This document shows, piece after piece, positions 22,439 through 33,337 of a DNA stretch of 64,000 nucleotides. The stretch spans positions 806,001 to 870,000 of the forward strand of contig JARCOQ010000007.1 in assembly GCA_029207755.1 (NCBI GenBank), in the 5' to 3' direction. The position numbers were made by a program, and so were the translations under genes. Numbering within the stretch: position 1 is the stretch's first letter; every line of letters starts with the position of its first letter. The notes below the pieces were generated by a model. That model saw nothing but the letters and a program-made list of their open reading frames with translations. It did not search any database and was not told the origin of the DNA. This stretch comes from Chamaea fasciata (taxonomy: Eukaryota; Chordata; Aves; Passeriformes; Sylviidae).

Positions 22439-24804
22439 TTAATTTTCCTTTCCCACAACAATTTGCTCTGGCTCTTCCCATCTCAAAAGGTTCCTTGTCT
22501 TTGTTTCAGCCTCAGAGGATTCTGTGAGGAGATTCCACACCCACAAATCAAGACCCCAAACCCACAGGGTTGTCCGTGAAGGTGGAGCAGTGTTGGCTGC
22601 TCCAGTGAATTTCCTCCACGTGCACAACTTAAAAACCATCCCACCACTTCAGAATTACCTTGAGCTGGTGCTGTAACAATGGAAAAGTGATTTTCCATGT
22701 CCAGAGGCAAGAGATTGTCCCGGTCAGGCTGTGAGACCTTAAACTGCACATTGATCTGGGGGCTGTGGCTGGGATTCCAGCAGGGACTGAGCCTTGTGTG
22801 TGTGCAAACCCAGCGTGGGACTGGGCAGGTTTTTGCTGGGGGAAGCTCTCGCTTTATTCTTTGGCAGTTTTTCTCTGGAATATGAAACAAAGAGCGAGGC
22901 CTTGTCCTTAATCCAATTACCACAGGGCAGCAAATTACTGTTTCTTGTTTACCAGCTGTGAGCAAAACTGGGAGCAGCACTGAAAAGTTGGGAGCTGCTG
23001 CTTCACCACACGGTGTCAGCAACAGAGAGAAAACACAAAATGTGTATCCAAAAACAAGGATTAAATGATTCCTCCTGCTTTTCGTGGGACCAGGGTTAGT
23101 TCTGCCCTGGAATGACAAAGAACTTCTCCCTCAGACCCCCAGCGACCCCTCAAAAAGCCAAAGTGCAGCAGGGAAGGAAGGAAAGGCACCTCTGCCTCAC
23201 CTGCTGGGATCTGCACAGGTCCTGCAGCTCCTGGGGACTGGGAATGTGTCTGGAGCCAAAAGCACCTTCCCAGGCTGGAGGAGCTTTCTTAAAGCACCAC
23301 CTCTGGTTCATATCCTGCTGGCTTTCCCCTCCCTTGGGAAAGGAAGGACTTCATCCAGAGCCCGGAGAAGGAGGAAACAAGGAGGACCAGCCCACGGACT
23401 GTTCAGATGAGCCATGGGGGGACACAGAAGCTGTGCAGGGATTTCTGCCCCAGGGGTCACATTCCTTCAAACCCAGTGCAGACTCACTAAAATGACCTTT
23501 CCAAAATCTCTCTTAAGGCACATGAGAACCCGAGTAAGAAAACAGAATCAAACCCTTTGTTCCATTGGCCTCACACCCCAAATTCCAATGGGACAGACAA
23601 GTCCCTCTCCTTGGATGGCAACGTCTCCTACCTGGACCTGTGCTCTCCCCAGCCTTTGGTGGCTGCTGTCTCCATCCTCCCACACCGCCTCATCTTCCTC
23701 CTCGGCAGGCTCGGCTTCCTCATCCTGCAGAGCAAACACAGGGACAGTCACAGCCTGCTCATCCCAAACCTGGGCGGCAGGGATGGGCTGGTGGCACCTT
23801 CTGCATGGTCACCCCTCTGCCTGGTACCATCCCTGCTCCACAGCCATCCCTGTTCCTGGCTTGGCACCTCCTTTTAACGGGATGTTAAACCACAAACGTT
23901 TGCTCTGCTGGGGTTTGGGACATCAGAGACTCCCCCGAGGCAGCGGGCAAAGCTCCTGTTCCCACATCCTCTGCCTCCCAAAGCCCTGCTGGGGCTGCAC
24001 AGAGCAAAGGAAACGTCTCCGTTCCTGCTGGAAATTTCCTCCTGTGCCCATAAACCCAGAGAAATCGTGGCTGCTCCATCCCTGGAAGTGTCTGAGGCCA
24101 GGCTGGACGGGGCTTGGAGCACCCTGGAACAGTGGATGGAATGGCAGGGGATGGAATGAAATGATCCTTAAGGTCCCTTCCCACTCAAACCATTTTGGGA
24201 TTCCATGATCCCTGCACACATTTATTTTGCACCGTCTCAAATTCAAATTCCCAAATTTAAATGATTTGTTAAAGGAATCATTTAAATTTATTCCAGGAAT
24301 TAGAAGGGGAGCATCAAACATACAAGAACCATTCCTACACCCATCAAACCATTATTAACTGGAAGCCTATTCCCTCATCTCTGTCCCTGTTTTGCTTACC
24401 TGGAAAACCTTATGATCTCAGAGTGTCTCAGGGAGATCTACTGGGATTACTGGAAGGTTTGCTCTGTCAGGGAGCCAGGGGACTTTACAACACTTGTCCT
24501 TTAACCAGCTTTCCCTCCGGCGGCACATCGATGCCTCCCCTGGAACTCGGATCCATTCGCCGGGACACAGACTCCCCCCGTTTCCCCCGGTCGCTCGGTC
24601 CCCGGCCCGTCCCCGCCGCCCGCTCGGGGCTGTCCCCGTTCCCCGTTCCCTGCTCACCTCCGAGCCCGGCGCTGCCAGTCGTGGTCCCGGTCCAGCTCCG
24701 TGTCCCGGTGCCGGTGCCGGCGGTGCCGGCGGAAGCGCCCGGAGCTGCAGTACCGGCTGTGTCCACAAGACGGCAACACTGAGCGCGCAGCGGTCACCGC
24801 GCAT
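22439..24804 (-). CDS. Candidate six-exon gene of unknown family, unit 1 copy (240 codons)
   Basis: Minus-strand exons with GT-AG borders and matching phases: A 24658-24804 (ATG), B 23632-23724, C 23201-23230, D 22953-23106, E 22659-22874, F 22439-22521 (TAA). Exon A lies in a CpG island and is Ala/Pro-rich. B is acidic (DEEAEPAEEEDEAVWEDGD). C encodes ELQDLCRSQQ. D has a hydrophobic stretch (LILVFGYTFCVFSLLL). E has INVQFKVSQPDRDN and MENHFSIVTAPAQ. F ends PEQIVVGKEN. All four units keep the exon frames open. I do not recognise the family. The chain was picked by eye from splice-like sites, some weak; a 5-nt-distant GTAAGT after the stop suggests a further 3' intron. It could be an lncRNA or a pseudogene. 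Confidence 0.35.
24061..24211 (+). mobile_element. CR1 LINE 3' end, unit 1
   Basis: Matches the avian CR1 3' terminal region: 'ccatccctggaagtgtctga', 'ggctggacggggcttggagc', 'atgatccttaaggtcccttc', 'ccactcaaaccattttggga', ending 'ttccatgat', the decayed form of the CR1 terminal octamer repeat. A 5'-truncated fragment. Confidence 0.85.
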
Positions 24805-24860
24805 GCGCAGCGTTTTTAGGGTGCCAACGAACCCCAATTGCGATCCCAGCCCAGATCCCG
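24520..24860 (-). promoter_or_regulatory. CpG island with NRF1 palindrome, unit 1
   Basis: CpG-dense block containing the perfect NRF1 motif GCGCATGCGC at 24799-24808; the ATG of the candidate gene lies inside the motif. Copies of the motif: 35718-35727, 46596-46605, 55396-55405. A strong donor (CGGAG|GTGAGC on minus) follows at 24658. Confidence 0.55.
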
Positions 24861-25195
24861 GATTTCGAGTGTTCCAGCGGGAGGAGGGAGAAAGAACTCC
24901 GCATACACAGAGCTGTTCCTAGCTCCTTCATACAGATCAGCTTGTCTTGCCTTTTCAAGCCCTTGATTGTTTCATTTATATGCATAAAACATTGTATTTT
25001 TATTTTCAAACCCTATGGACCCATACTAAGAACTCCTTACAGCCTGAAATCCTGTCTATAACACAGCATTTTTATCTGGAAATAAATTAATAGTAACTTT
25101 GATATAAATATAAATATAAATAAGAATCCTTACAGTTTCTACTATTTAACTCATAAATGATTTTTCAGGCATTTTAAAGCTATAACCTCTTCCCC
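24861..25195. other. AT-rich stretch, unit 1
   Basis: Contains 'tataaatataaatataaata' near 25100. No gene seen. Repeated in each unit. Confidence 0.5.
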
Positions 25196-25223
25196 TTTTT
25201 TTTTTTTTTTGGGGGGGGGGGGG
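25196..25223 (+). repeat. T15-G13 homopolymer junction, unit 1
   Basis: A T-run directly followed by a G-run. Lengths vary slightly between units: 36115-36141, 46993-47020, 55793-55821. Confidence 0.95.
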
Positions 25224-25805
25224 ATCCCGACTGTTCTCCCCTCATTCTCCAATCACCCACTCCCCCAGCACAGACATTGGGGTGCCCCCAATGACACCGT
25301 CACCTCCCAGACTCACCCACTTCCCTCTCTCCTCACCCCCGGAGAAGGCACAAAACGAGTCCAAGTGCCCTCGCCAGCAGCTCAGTGCTTCAAGCACGTG
25401 GACATACCCTCAAAAAAGGGGACAGGGGGAAACTGAGGAAGGGCACCCCCCCCAAAGTGTTGGAGTCCCCCCATCTCCTGTCCCACAGGCCAGCAGCTGC
25501 CCCAAGGCACAGGGAGTGTCCCCAGGGATGGTGTCTCATCTTCCCCCTCAGGCCCCAGCAGGTTCTCGCTCCCCTCCAGGCAGTGGACTCTTCAGTTCCA
25601 GGAGATGTCTGATCCCTTCCCGAGGCCGTGGGGAGATCCCCGGGAGGCTCCCAAACACAGCTGGGCCGCAATGGAATCTCCGCTCCCAGAGCCACCCACC
25701 AGCTCCGGCCCCTGCACTGCTGCTGCACATCTGGCCCGGCCAGGGGAGCTGAAATAAAGCCTTGAAATTTCAAAGAGTAAACGGCAACACGACCCCAAAC
25801 CTCAC
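25224..25805. other. Unit spacer with possible 3' exon on the minus strand
   Basis: A plus-strand AATAAA at 25753 coincides with a minus-strand acceptor-like 'ctttatttcag'. The minus frame that follows (LPWPGQMCSSS...) stays open for 66 codons, but the implied intron to 25806 is only about 55 bp, so the junction is doubtful. Confidence 0.25.
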
Positions 25806-25878
25806 CTGCTCCATGGTAAAAAGGTGTCTCTGTTCACACACATCCAGGAAAAACATCCTCCGGAGAAGTCTTGGATTT
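25806..25878 (-). CDS. Short candidate internal exon of unknown gene, unit 1
   Basis: Minus strand: acceptor 'cttgtatattcccacag', 73 nt, donor GAGCAG|GTGAGG. One frame is open: NPRLLRRMFFLDVCEQRHLF followed by TMEQ. The acceptor lies within the adjacent LTR-like element. Copies sit just left of the LTR at 36724-36796, 47604-47676 and 56403-56475. No partner exon could be proven. Confidence 0.25.
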
Positions 25879-25879
25879 C

Positions 25880-26205
25880 TGTGGGAATATACAAGATAGA
25901 GAGTAAGACAGACTTAATTAGCATAGCTAGTCTGATGACTAGGGTGCCACGGCAGGGACAAAGGGAACTTTGAGATTATGAGAAGATGGGATTAAACCTG
26001 CTTACGGGAAGAGGAGAGATTCAATCAACCCCCTACGAGAAAGATGCTGTAAAATGCATAAGTTGCTTGTATGACCTTTTAACCTAATTACTGTAGTAGA
26101 AATTATTAACCTCACTGAAATAGTGCATCAGCTCTTGGAAAACCTGGGTCAAATCGAATTCTGATCACCGAATCAGGGTTCCCGTCTCTCCATCCATCGC
26201 CGATA
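25880..26205 (+). mobile_element. Probable solo LTR of an endogenous retrovirus, unit 1
   Basis: 326 bp starting TGTGGGAATA and flanked by the perfect 6-bp duplication GATTTC (25874-25879 and 26206-26211). A 6-bp target duplication fits alpharetrovirus/ERVK-type integration. It ends ...CGATA rather than the canonical CA. No internal viral genes are present. The family was not identified; the duplication could be chance. Confidence 0.45.
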
Positions 26206-26459
26206 GATTTCCTTTTGCATCGGTTGAACTGGCACAGCTGCCGGCTGATGCCGTTAAATTCTCCATCCCCAAAGTCCCTGGTTAACCCTTGGCTGTGGGG
26301 TTTTTGCTGTCACAGTTAGGAGGGACCTCTGGCCAGCTGCACACGCCCAGGAGAGATGCCATGGGACGGATGGGAACCTCAGCATCAGAAGCAAGGCAGG
26401 AATGGGTTAATTCAAAGCACCACCTCAAAATGTTGGGGGAAAAGCTGTAACATTCCACT

Positions 26460-26528
26460 GCCTCCGTGGCACAGTGGGTAGGTTTTAGGTGAGGTGCCCA
26501 CATCCTGGTGCAGATGAGAATCCCTGCA
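26460..26528 (+). repeat. Decayed tRNA-like sequence at the unit border, unit 1
   Basis: Begins 'gcctccgtggcacagtgggt'. 'tggcacagtgg' fits the RNA polymerase III A-box consensus TGGCNNAGTGG. A poor B-box (gatgagaatcc) follows and the end is gca. About 69 nt. The cloverleaf stems do not pair well, so it is a pseudo-tRNA or tRNA-derived SINE head. Copies: 37378-37446, 48258-48326, 57057-57125. Confidence 0.35.
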
Positions 26529-27407
26529 CTTGGGAAGATCTGTAGGGCAGAGAATGAACATATTGAGGTGGAAATGGAGGGATCAGTAGTCAACATTAGA
26601 TCGAATTTGGGGGGCAAACCTTGAGGTAATTAAGTAGGAACAGTAAGTGGTTTTGGGAAAAAAAATCTGACATAATTTTTAGGAGACAGAATGAACATTT
26701 TGGGGATGAGAGACACAACCTGTATGGTTTTGGTTTTAAAATCTAGTTAGTCTATAGGGGACAAAAGAGACCCATAGCCACACATTCCCTGCTGGATTCA
26801 CCTCTCAGTGCCTTATGGAGTGTGGACATTCCCACGCAGAGCTGCCTATTTAACACCAGCTGTGCCAGGAACCAGCAGAGGTTCCAAGGAAGCTCAACAG
26901 GATGGGACAAGGACAGGCTGATATTCCATAGAATTTGCTATTTATAACCCTCGTCCCCCAGCCATGTCCCTGGGGGGCACTTGACAGAGTTCCCTGGAAT
27001 TCAGCAGATCCCCCCCCCCGAGCTGGGGCTCCAGGTGATGTTTCCCAGCAGGAGAAGGCGCCGGCCGGACTGTGCTGGGGCGGCCCCTGTGCCCACGGGA
27101 GGACACAGCTCCCTGCAGGAGCTGAGCTCATTCCAGAGCCTCGGGAGCGGCCTCTGGGAGTTCCTTCCCCTGAGGAAAGGGATGCCCATCCCTGCCTTCA
27201 GGGCACCTGCGGCGTGACCCAGGTGTGAAAGCTTCCCATCAGTCCCGCACTTCCAGCTGGCTCCCCGAAAACCTCCCGACTTCCTCCAGGCGCGGCGCGG
27301 GCGCAGGGCGGCTGCGCGGGCGGGGCCGAGGGCATTTAAACCGCGGGGAGCGGCCGCGCCGCCGTTTGCCACTCGGCGCCCGGGGCGGCTGCTGCTGGCC
27401 GGGCTCC

Positions 27408-29675
27408 ATGGCTCTCTCTCTGTGTTTCTTTTTGTTTTTACTTCTCTTTGTCTCTTTTCCTTATACCTCTCCCTTCTCCCCTCCGCGACCCGCCGGCCCG
27501 GTCCCACCCTACCCCCCTTCCCTCTCCCTCTACACACCGCAACCCTACCTACCCCTCTATCCTCCCCCTCCTTTCTCTACTCTTCCTTCCCCTTCCACCC
27601 CGGCTCCCGCCTGCCTCCTCACCCTGCTGCCCTTCCTCCCAATTTCTCCCCCCCCCCCCTCAATTCTCCCTCTCCTCCCTTCCACTCCTATTCCCCTTCC
27701 CTCTTTTCTCGTCTCTCCTCTCCTCCTTAAGCCCCCTACCTGCTCTCCATCCTCGTCCTTCGTCCTCCCCCCATCCCGCCCCCCTCCTCGCTCCCCTGCT
27801 CACCCCGACCCCCTCACCTGCCCTCCTTCCTTCACCCCGACCACCCCCTCTGTCCCCCTATTCCCATCCTCTGTCCCCTATTCCCATCCTCTGCCCCCTA
27901 TTCCCATCCTCTGTTCCCTATTCCCATGCTCTGTCCCCTATTCCCCTCCTCTGTCCCCCTATTCCCCTCCTCTGTCCCCTATTCCCATCCTCTGTCCCCT
28001 ACTCCCATCCTCTGTCCCCTATTCCCATTCTGCCCCCCCATTCCCATCCTCTGTCCCCCTATTCCCCTCCTCTGTCCCCCATTCCCATCCTCTGTCCCCC
28101 ATTCCCATCCTCTGTCCCCTATTCCCATCCTCTGTCCCCCATTCCCATCCTCTGTCCCCCATTCCCATCCTCTGTCCCCTATTCCCAACCTCTGTCCCCC
28201 ATTCCCATCTTCTGTCCCCCTATTCCCATCCTCTGTCCCCCTATTCCCCTCCTCTGTCCCCCATTCCCATCCTCTGTCCCCTATTCCCATTCTGCCCCCC
28301 CATTCCCATCCTCTGTCCCCCTATTCCCCTCCTCTGTCCCCCATTCCCATCCTCTGTCCCCTATTCCCATCCTCTGTCCCCCATTCCCATCCTCTGTCCC
28401 CCATTCCCATCCTCTGTCCCCCCATTCCCATCCTCTGTCCCCCATTCCCCTCCTCTGTCCCCCATTCCCCTCCTCTGTCCCCCATTCCCATCCTCTGTCC
28501 CCCCATTCCCATCCTCTGTCCCCCATTCCCCTCCTCTGTCCCCCATTCCCATCCTCTGTCCCCCATTCCCATCCTCTGTCCCCCATTCCCATCCTCTGTC
28601 CCCCATTCCCATCCTCTGTCCCCTATTCCCATCCTCTGTCCCCCATTCCCATCCTCTGTCCCCCATTCTCATCCTCTGTCCCTATTCCCATCCTCTGTCC
28701 CCCATTCCCATCCTCTGTCCCCCATTCCCATCCTCTGTCCCCCATTCTCATCCTCTGTCCCCTATTCCCATCCTCTGCCCCCCTATTCCCATCCTCTGTC
28801 CCCTATTCCCATCCTCTGCCCCCTATTCCCATGCTCTGTCCCCCAATCCCATCCTCTGTCCCCCATTCCCATCCTCTGTCCCCCATTCCCATCCTCTGTC
28901 CCCTATTCCCATCCTCTGTCCCCCATTCCCATCCTCTGTCCCCTATTCCCATCCTCTGTCCCCCATTCCCATCCTCTGTCCCCTATTCCCATCCTCTGTC
29001 CCCCATTCCCATCCTCTGTCCCCCATTCCCATCCTCTGTCCCCCTATTCCCCTCCTCTGCCCCCCCCATTCCCATCCTCTGCCCCCTATTCCCATCCTCT
29101 GTCCCCTAATCCCATCCTCTGTCCCCCATTCCCATCCTCTGTCCCCCTATTCCCATCCTCTGTCCCCCATTCCCATCCTCTGTCCCCTATTCCCATCCTC
29201 TGCCCCCATTCCCATCCTCTGTCCCCCTATTCCCATCCTGTCCCCCATTCCCATCCTCTGTCCCCCATTCCCATCCTCTGTCCCCTATTCCCATCCTCTG
29301 TCCCCCATTCCCATCCTCTGTCCCCCATTCCCATCCTCTGTCCCCTATTCCCATCCTCTGTCCCCTATTCCCATCCTCTGTCCCCCATTCCCATCCTCTG
29401 TCCCCCATTCCCATCCTCTGTCCCCTTTTCCCGCCGCCGCGGGGCTCGGGGTGCCGGAGAATAAAGCCCAGAGGGCCGGAGCCGGCGCCCCCCGCCCTGG
29501 CTGGAGCCCCTCCCGGGGCCGGGCCCGCTCGGCGGGTCCCCCCGTGCAGTTCACAAGCACCGCCCGACACCGCCGGGGCTCCGGCCGTCCCCACATCACA
29601 CCGGGGCCCGGGGGGTCGGGGCTGGGTCGGGGGGCTCCCTCCTCCGGAGGGGCCCCGGGGGGGCGGGTGGGTTAG
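27408..29675 (+). CDS. Hypothetical Pro-rich repeat ORF, unit 2 copy
   Basis: Same ATG and N-terminus as in unit 1. The repeat array leaves it in another frame at the 3' end, so it reads past AATAAA and stops at 29675 instead of ending in RRRGARGAGE. Confidence 0.15.
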   Translation: MALSLCFFLFLLLFVSFPYTSPFSPPRPAGPVPPYPPSLSLYTPQPYLPLYPPPPFSTLPSPSTPAPACLLTLLPFLPISPPPPSILPLLPSTPIPLPSFLVSPLLLKPPTCSPSSSFVLPPSRPPPRSPAHPDPLTCPPSFTPTTPSVPLFPSSVPYSHPLPPIPILCSLFPCSVPYSPPLSPYSPPLSPIPILCPLLPSSVPYSHSAPPFPSSVPLFPSSVPHSHPLSPIPILCPLFPSSVPHSHPLSPIPILCPLFPTSVPHSHLLSPYSHPLSPYSPPLSPIPILCPLFPFCPPIPILCPPIPLLCPPFPSSVPYSHPLSPIPILCPPFPSSVPPFPSSVPHSPPLSPIPLLCPPFPSSVPPFPSSVPHSPPLSPIPILCPPFPSSVPHSHPLSPIPILCPLFPSSVPHSHPLSPILILCPYSHPLSPIPILCPPFPSSVPHSHPLSPIPILCPPIPILCPLFPSSAPYSHALSPNPILCPPFPSSVPHSHPLSPIPILCPPFPSSVPYSHPLSPIPILCPLFPSSVPHSHPLSPIPILCPPIPLLCPPHSHPLPPIPILCPLIPSSVPHSHPLSPYSHPLSPIPILCPLFPSSAPIPILCPPIPILSPIPILCPPFPSSVPYSHPLSPIPILCPPFPSSVPYSHPLSPIPILCPPFPSSVPHSHPLSPFPAAAGLGVPENKAQRAGAGAPRPGWSPSRGRARSAGPPVQFTSTARHRRGSGRPHITPGPGGSGLGRGAPSSGGAPGGRVG
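27848..29426 (+). repeat. 20-bp minisatellite, unit 2 (~79 copies)
   Basis: Variant order is almost the same as in unit 3 but differs clearly from unit 1. It has a few extra monomers at the 5' end. Confidence 0.97.
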
Positions 29676-32600
29676 GGAGGGAGGGGTCCCTCCTCCGGAG
29701 GGGCCCCGGGGGGGCGGGTGGGTTAGGGAGGGAGGGCCCCCTCCGGAGGAGGGGGGTCCCGGGGGGGCGGGGTGGGCCCCTCCGGGGGAGGGGGGGGGCG
29801 GGGGAGGGGGCGGGGCGGAGGGGGGATTCCCCCTCCAGTCCCCGCCCCCTCCCCGGGTCCCCCTCCCCCGGATGGGGCTCTCCCCGGCCCCCCCCCGGGA
29901 CCCCCTCCTCCGGACCGGGGCCCGGGGGCCGGACGGGAGGGGCCGTTTGTTTGTGCGGTGGTCTCTATGTGCGTTCACGGTGCAGAGTGACGGGACCCCC
30001 CCGCTTCCCCCCCACCCCACCCGCCCCCCCCCCCCCCCTCCCCCCGGGCCCCGGTCTGGGGGAGGGGGTCCCGGGGGGGCCGGGCCGGGCCCATCCGGAG
30101 GAGGGGGACCCGGGGAGGGGGCGGGGACTGGAGGGGGAATCCCCCCTCCGCCCCGCCCCCTCCCCGCCCCCCCTCCCCCGGAGGGACCCACCCCGACCCC
30201 CCCCCGGACCCCCTCCCCCAGAGGGGGCCCTCCCTCCCCCCAGGGACCCCCTCCTGAGGAAGGGACCCTCCAGGACCCCATCCTCAGGAGGGGGCCCTCC
30301 CTCCCTCCCTCCCCCCAGGGACCCCCTCCTGAGGAAGGGACCCTCCAGGACCCCATCCTCAGGAGGGGGCCCTCCCTCCCTGACCCACCCTCCCCAGCCC
30401 ACCCCCAGCCCCCCGACTCCCCCCCGGGACCCCTCCGGAGGAGGGGCCCCTCCCCGACCCCCGACCCCGCCGGGGAGCCCCCGGTGTGGTGTGGGGACAG
30501 CCGGAGCCCCGGCGGTGCCGGGCGGTCCCTGAGAACCGCCCGGGGGGACCCGGCCCCGGGAGGGGCTCCAGCCAGGGCGGGGGGCGCCGGGCTCCGGCCC
30601 TCTGGGCTTTATTCTCCGGCGCCCCGAGCCCCGCGGCGGCGGGAAAAGGGGGACAGAGGGACAGAGGAGAGGTCGGGGAGAGTAGGGAGAAGGGTTGGGG
30701 TGGGCTGGGGAGAAGGAGGGGGAAAGGAGAGGCCGGGTGGGGGAGAGGGATGATGGACAGAGGAGGGGTAGAGGGGGAACAGAGGGGAGGCGGGCTGGGG
30801 AGAGGGTAGCGAGAGGGCCGAAGGGAGGGGGGGGGGTCGGGGATGTGCAGGGGAGGATGGAGAGAGGGTAGGGGAGGCTGGGGAGCGGGGAGAGGGCAGG
30901 AGGGGGCTGGGAGGGACAGGGAGGGTGGGGGGAGAGAGAAAGAAGCTGGAGGGGTAGAAAAGAGGGGATAAGGGGGGGAAGGAGGAGGAGGATAAGGGCA
31001 GGTGAAAGGGGAAAGAAGGAGGGGTGGAAGAGGCCTCTCCCGGGCCACGCCGGGGGAGCCCAGCGCACCGGCAGCCTCCCCAAGCACCGAGGGAGCAAAT
31101 GGCGGCGGGGGCGATTCCCGGCGATTAAATCACCTCGGCCCCGCCCCGCGCACCTGAGCCGGCCCCGCCCGGCCCCGGAGCCGCCCCCGGCCCCGCCCGG
31201 CCCCGGGGCCCCGCCCTGCCCGCGGTGGCGGCGGGAGCGGCGCTCCCGGCCCCGCCCGTCTCACCTGGGCCGCACCGGGGCTGCCGCCGGCACCGGGCCC
31301 CGCCCGTGTCTCCGGGGGTCGCGGGCGGTGCCGCCTCTCCCCCGCCGGGGGAAGCCCTGAACCCTCCCGGGAGCCGGCCCCAAACACGCCCCGGGGCTCT
31401 GGCGCCCGCCGCACGCCGGCGCTCAGCCGCTGCTGCGGAGCTCTCAGCGGGGCCGGGGAGCGCGGCTTTGGGCCGTGCCTGAGGCACCATCGGAGCTCAG
31501 AGACACAGACTGGCCCTGGCCAAAAGAGCCCGCCCGGAGCACCAACGCACGGCCTTCGGGCTTTCATTCAAACCCCCGAAACACAGCACTTAAAACTCTT
31601 TAGGTGAAGAGGCTGACCGAGCCCGGCTTCGAGACCTCCCAAACACAGGACACGGTCTCTGCTTCAAGCCTCTAAAATGCAGAACTGGATCTCTCTGAGA
31701 TCCCAAATGCTGTCTGAGGCACCCTGGTTTCCAGCCCCCCAAACCAGGACTCAGTGTCTGTGTCTGTACTTTCTGGCCAAATGAGCCCAGTTTTGAGCCC
31801 CCGAAACGCAGCACTGGCTCCCCGTTTGTGAGCCCCAAAATTGCCCCAGTCCGTCGGGTTTGGAGCCCCCAGAAGTGCCCCAGGCCATGGCCGGACCCCG
31901 GCTGGGCACCAGCAGCAGCTCCCTCGGCCCCCAGTGGGACCAGAGACAAAAATCCAGCACCAGGGGTGAGATCAGAACAGTTTAATAATGGAAACCAAGT
32001 CAAATGTAATATGTAATATTAATGACAATACATAATAACAGTGAGAGCAACCAGAGCAGTAAGTACAATAACGAACAGGAGAGAAAAACCCCTCCACACA
32101 CCCCCCCCCCTTTAACATTATAAATCCCAAATGTAATCCAGAGCACCATAAACTCCCAGTGTGGGGGATCTCCATATTCCTGTGATTTTCTCTGTGTTCC
32201 ATCCTGGGGATTTGTGGACTAAGGGAGGCACTGGCTGCTCCTCTGTGCAAGGGAAAGGCTCCTGTGCTATCCCCAAAAACAGAACACCAGGAATCAGTGC
32301 CCTGGGAGCCCAGTCCAGTCCTTCCAGAGACTGGGGGTCACCCAGAGGGTCTTTACCAGCATGAAATGAAAATGACATCGTGGTCCAGTGCATTTCCAGC
32401 AGGACTGGACACTCCTGGCCAAGGTGACCAGTCCCTGGAAGCAGGACCGGTGACAATCCAAAGGGGATTTTAAGTTGGAGGCTTAGAATCCAAAACTCCA
32501 GTTCTTGCCAGCACCTCTTGCTTAAACGTTTCCCTGCTGGAAGAGCTCAGTTAGTATTTTTACTGGCCAGATTGCCAAAGTGAGGGGAAAACAATCACCA

Positions 32601-33337
32601 TTCCCTGAATGCCTCCATCACTTCCACAGCCACCTGCAACCAGCGGCGATGGGCAGGAGCCTGCCCCGAACAGCCTCAAGAGGTGCCATTAACTCCATTA
32701 TTCCCAAGGTTTGAATGATTCTGGCATGATCCCACGTCCCTGAGTGTGCCAGAAACCCCAGAGCTCCAGGAGCCGCAGCCAGCTGCAGGCAGGTGTTTTT
32801 CCTTCTCAGCTTTTCGGGAGTGTGGGCGAAGTCCCCCTTCCCTGTCCTCTCTGGGAGTTGTCCCTGCCCCAGACCCCACAGTGACATTGGCCTGTTGGAG
32901 CCAATTCCCTTGTCCTGGCCCACATCCTACGGGAACACGGGAAAGTGCCCAGACAGCCCCAGCTCCAGTCAGGAATGTCTCAGACAACACTCTGGGGTGT
33001 TCCTCTTGCCCTGGAAGGGGAGCTGGGATGAGCCCCACGCCCAGGGCTTGTGCAGGGGCTCCCTGTGGAACAGCACTTCAGTTTTTCAGTCCTTTTCCTG
33101 GTCCCTTGAGGCACAGGATGATCCATACATCTGTCCCTCCCTTATTTCTCACAGACTGAGGTCCTGCACTTTTTGCCTTCCCTCAGGGGCTGCAATTGCC
33201 AGTGGGATTTCCATTCCCCCCTTTTCAGCAGACCAGGGGTCATTCTCCAGCGTCCCCAGGAAACTGCCAGAGCTGACCCACTCCCGAGTACAGAGCTCAG
33301 GAGAAGGGAAGAACCGAGCTTTTAGCACTTACCATCT

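Larger units (their letters stand above)
15304..26527 (+). repeat. Macrosatellite unit 1
   Basis: Longest copy. It has the largest 20-bp minisatellite, three copies of the 51-bp G-rich repeat and three of the 80-bp repeat. Private differences include 'cataatttgtagg' (later units have 'cataatttttagg'). Confidence 0.95.
27314..31151. repeat. Large inverted repeat, unit 2
   Basis: Same architecture as in unit 1, with the spacer near 29945-29992. The minisatellite-bearing left arm is about 300 bp shorter than in unit 1. Confidence 0.85.

Noticed and set aside
22483..23118. A single 211-codon minus-strand ORF as one uninterrupted gene
   Set aside because: It spans clear splice-like borders (22874, 22953); the spliced reading was preferred, though neither is proven.
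26460..26528. Functional tRNA gene at the unit border
   Set aside because: A-box is good, but the acceptor and anticodon stems do not pair and the B-box is poor.
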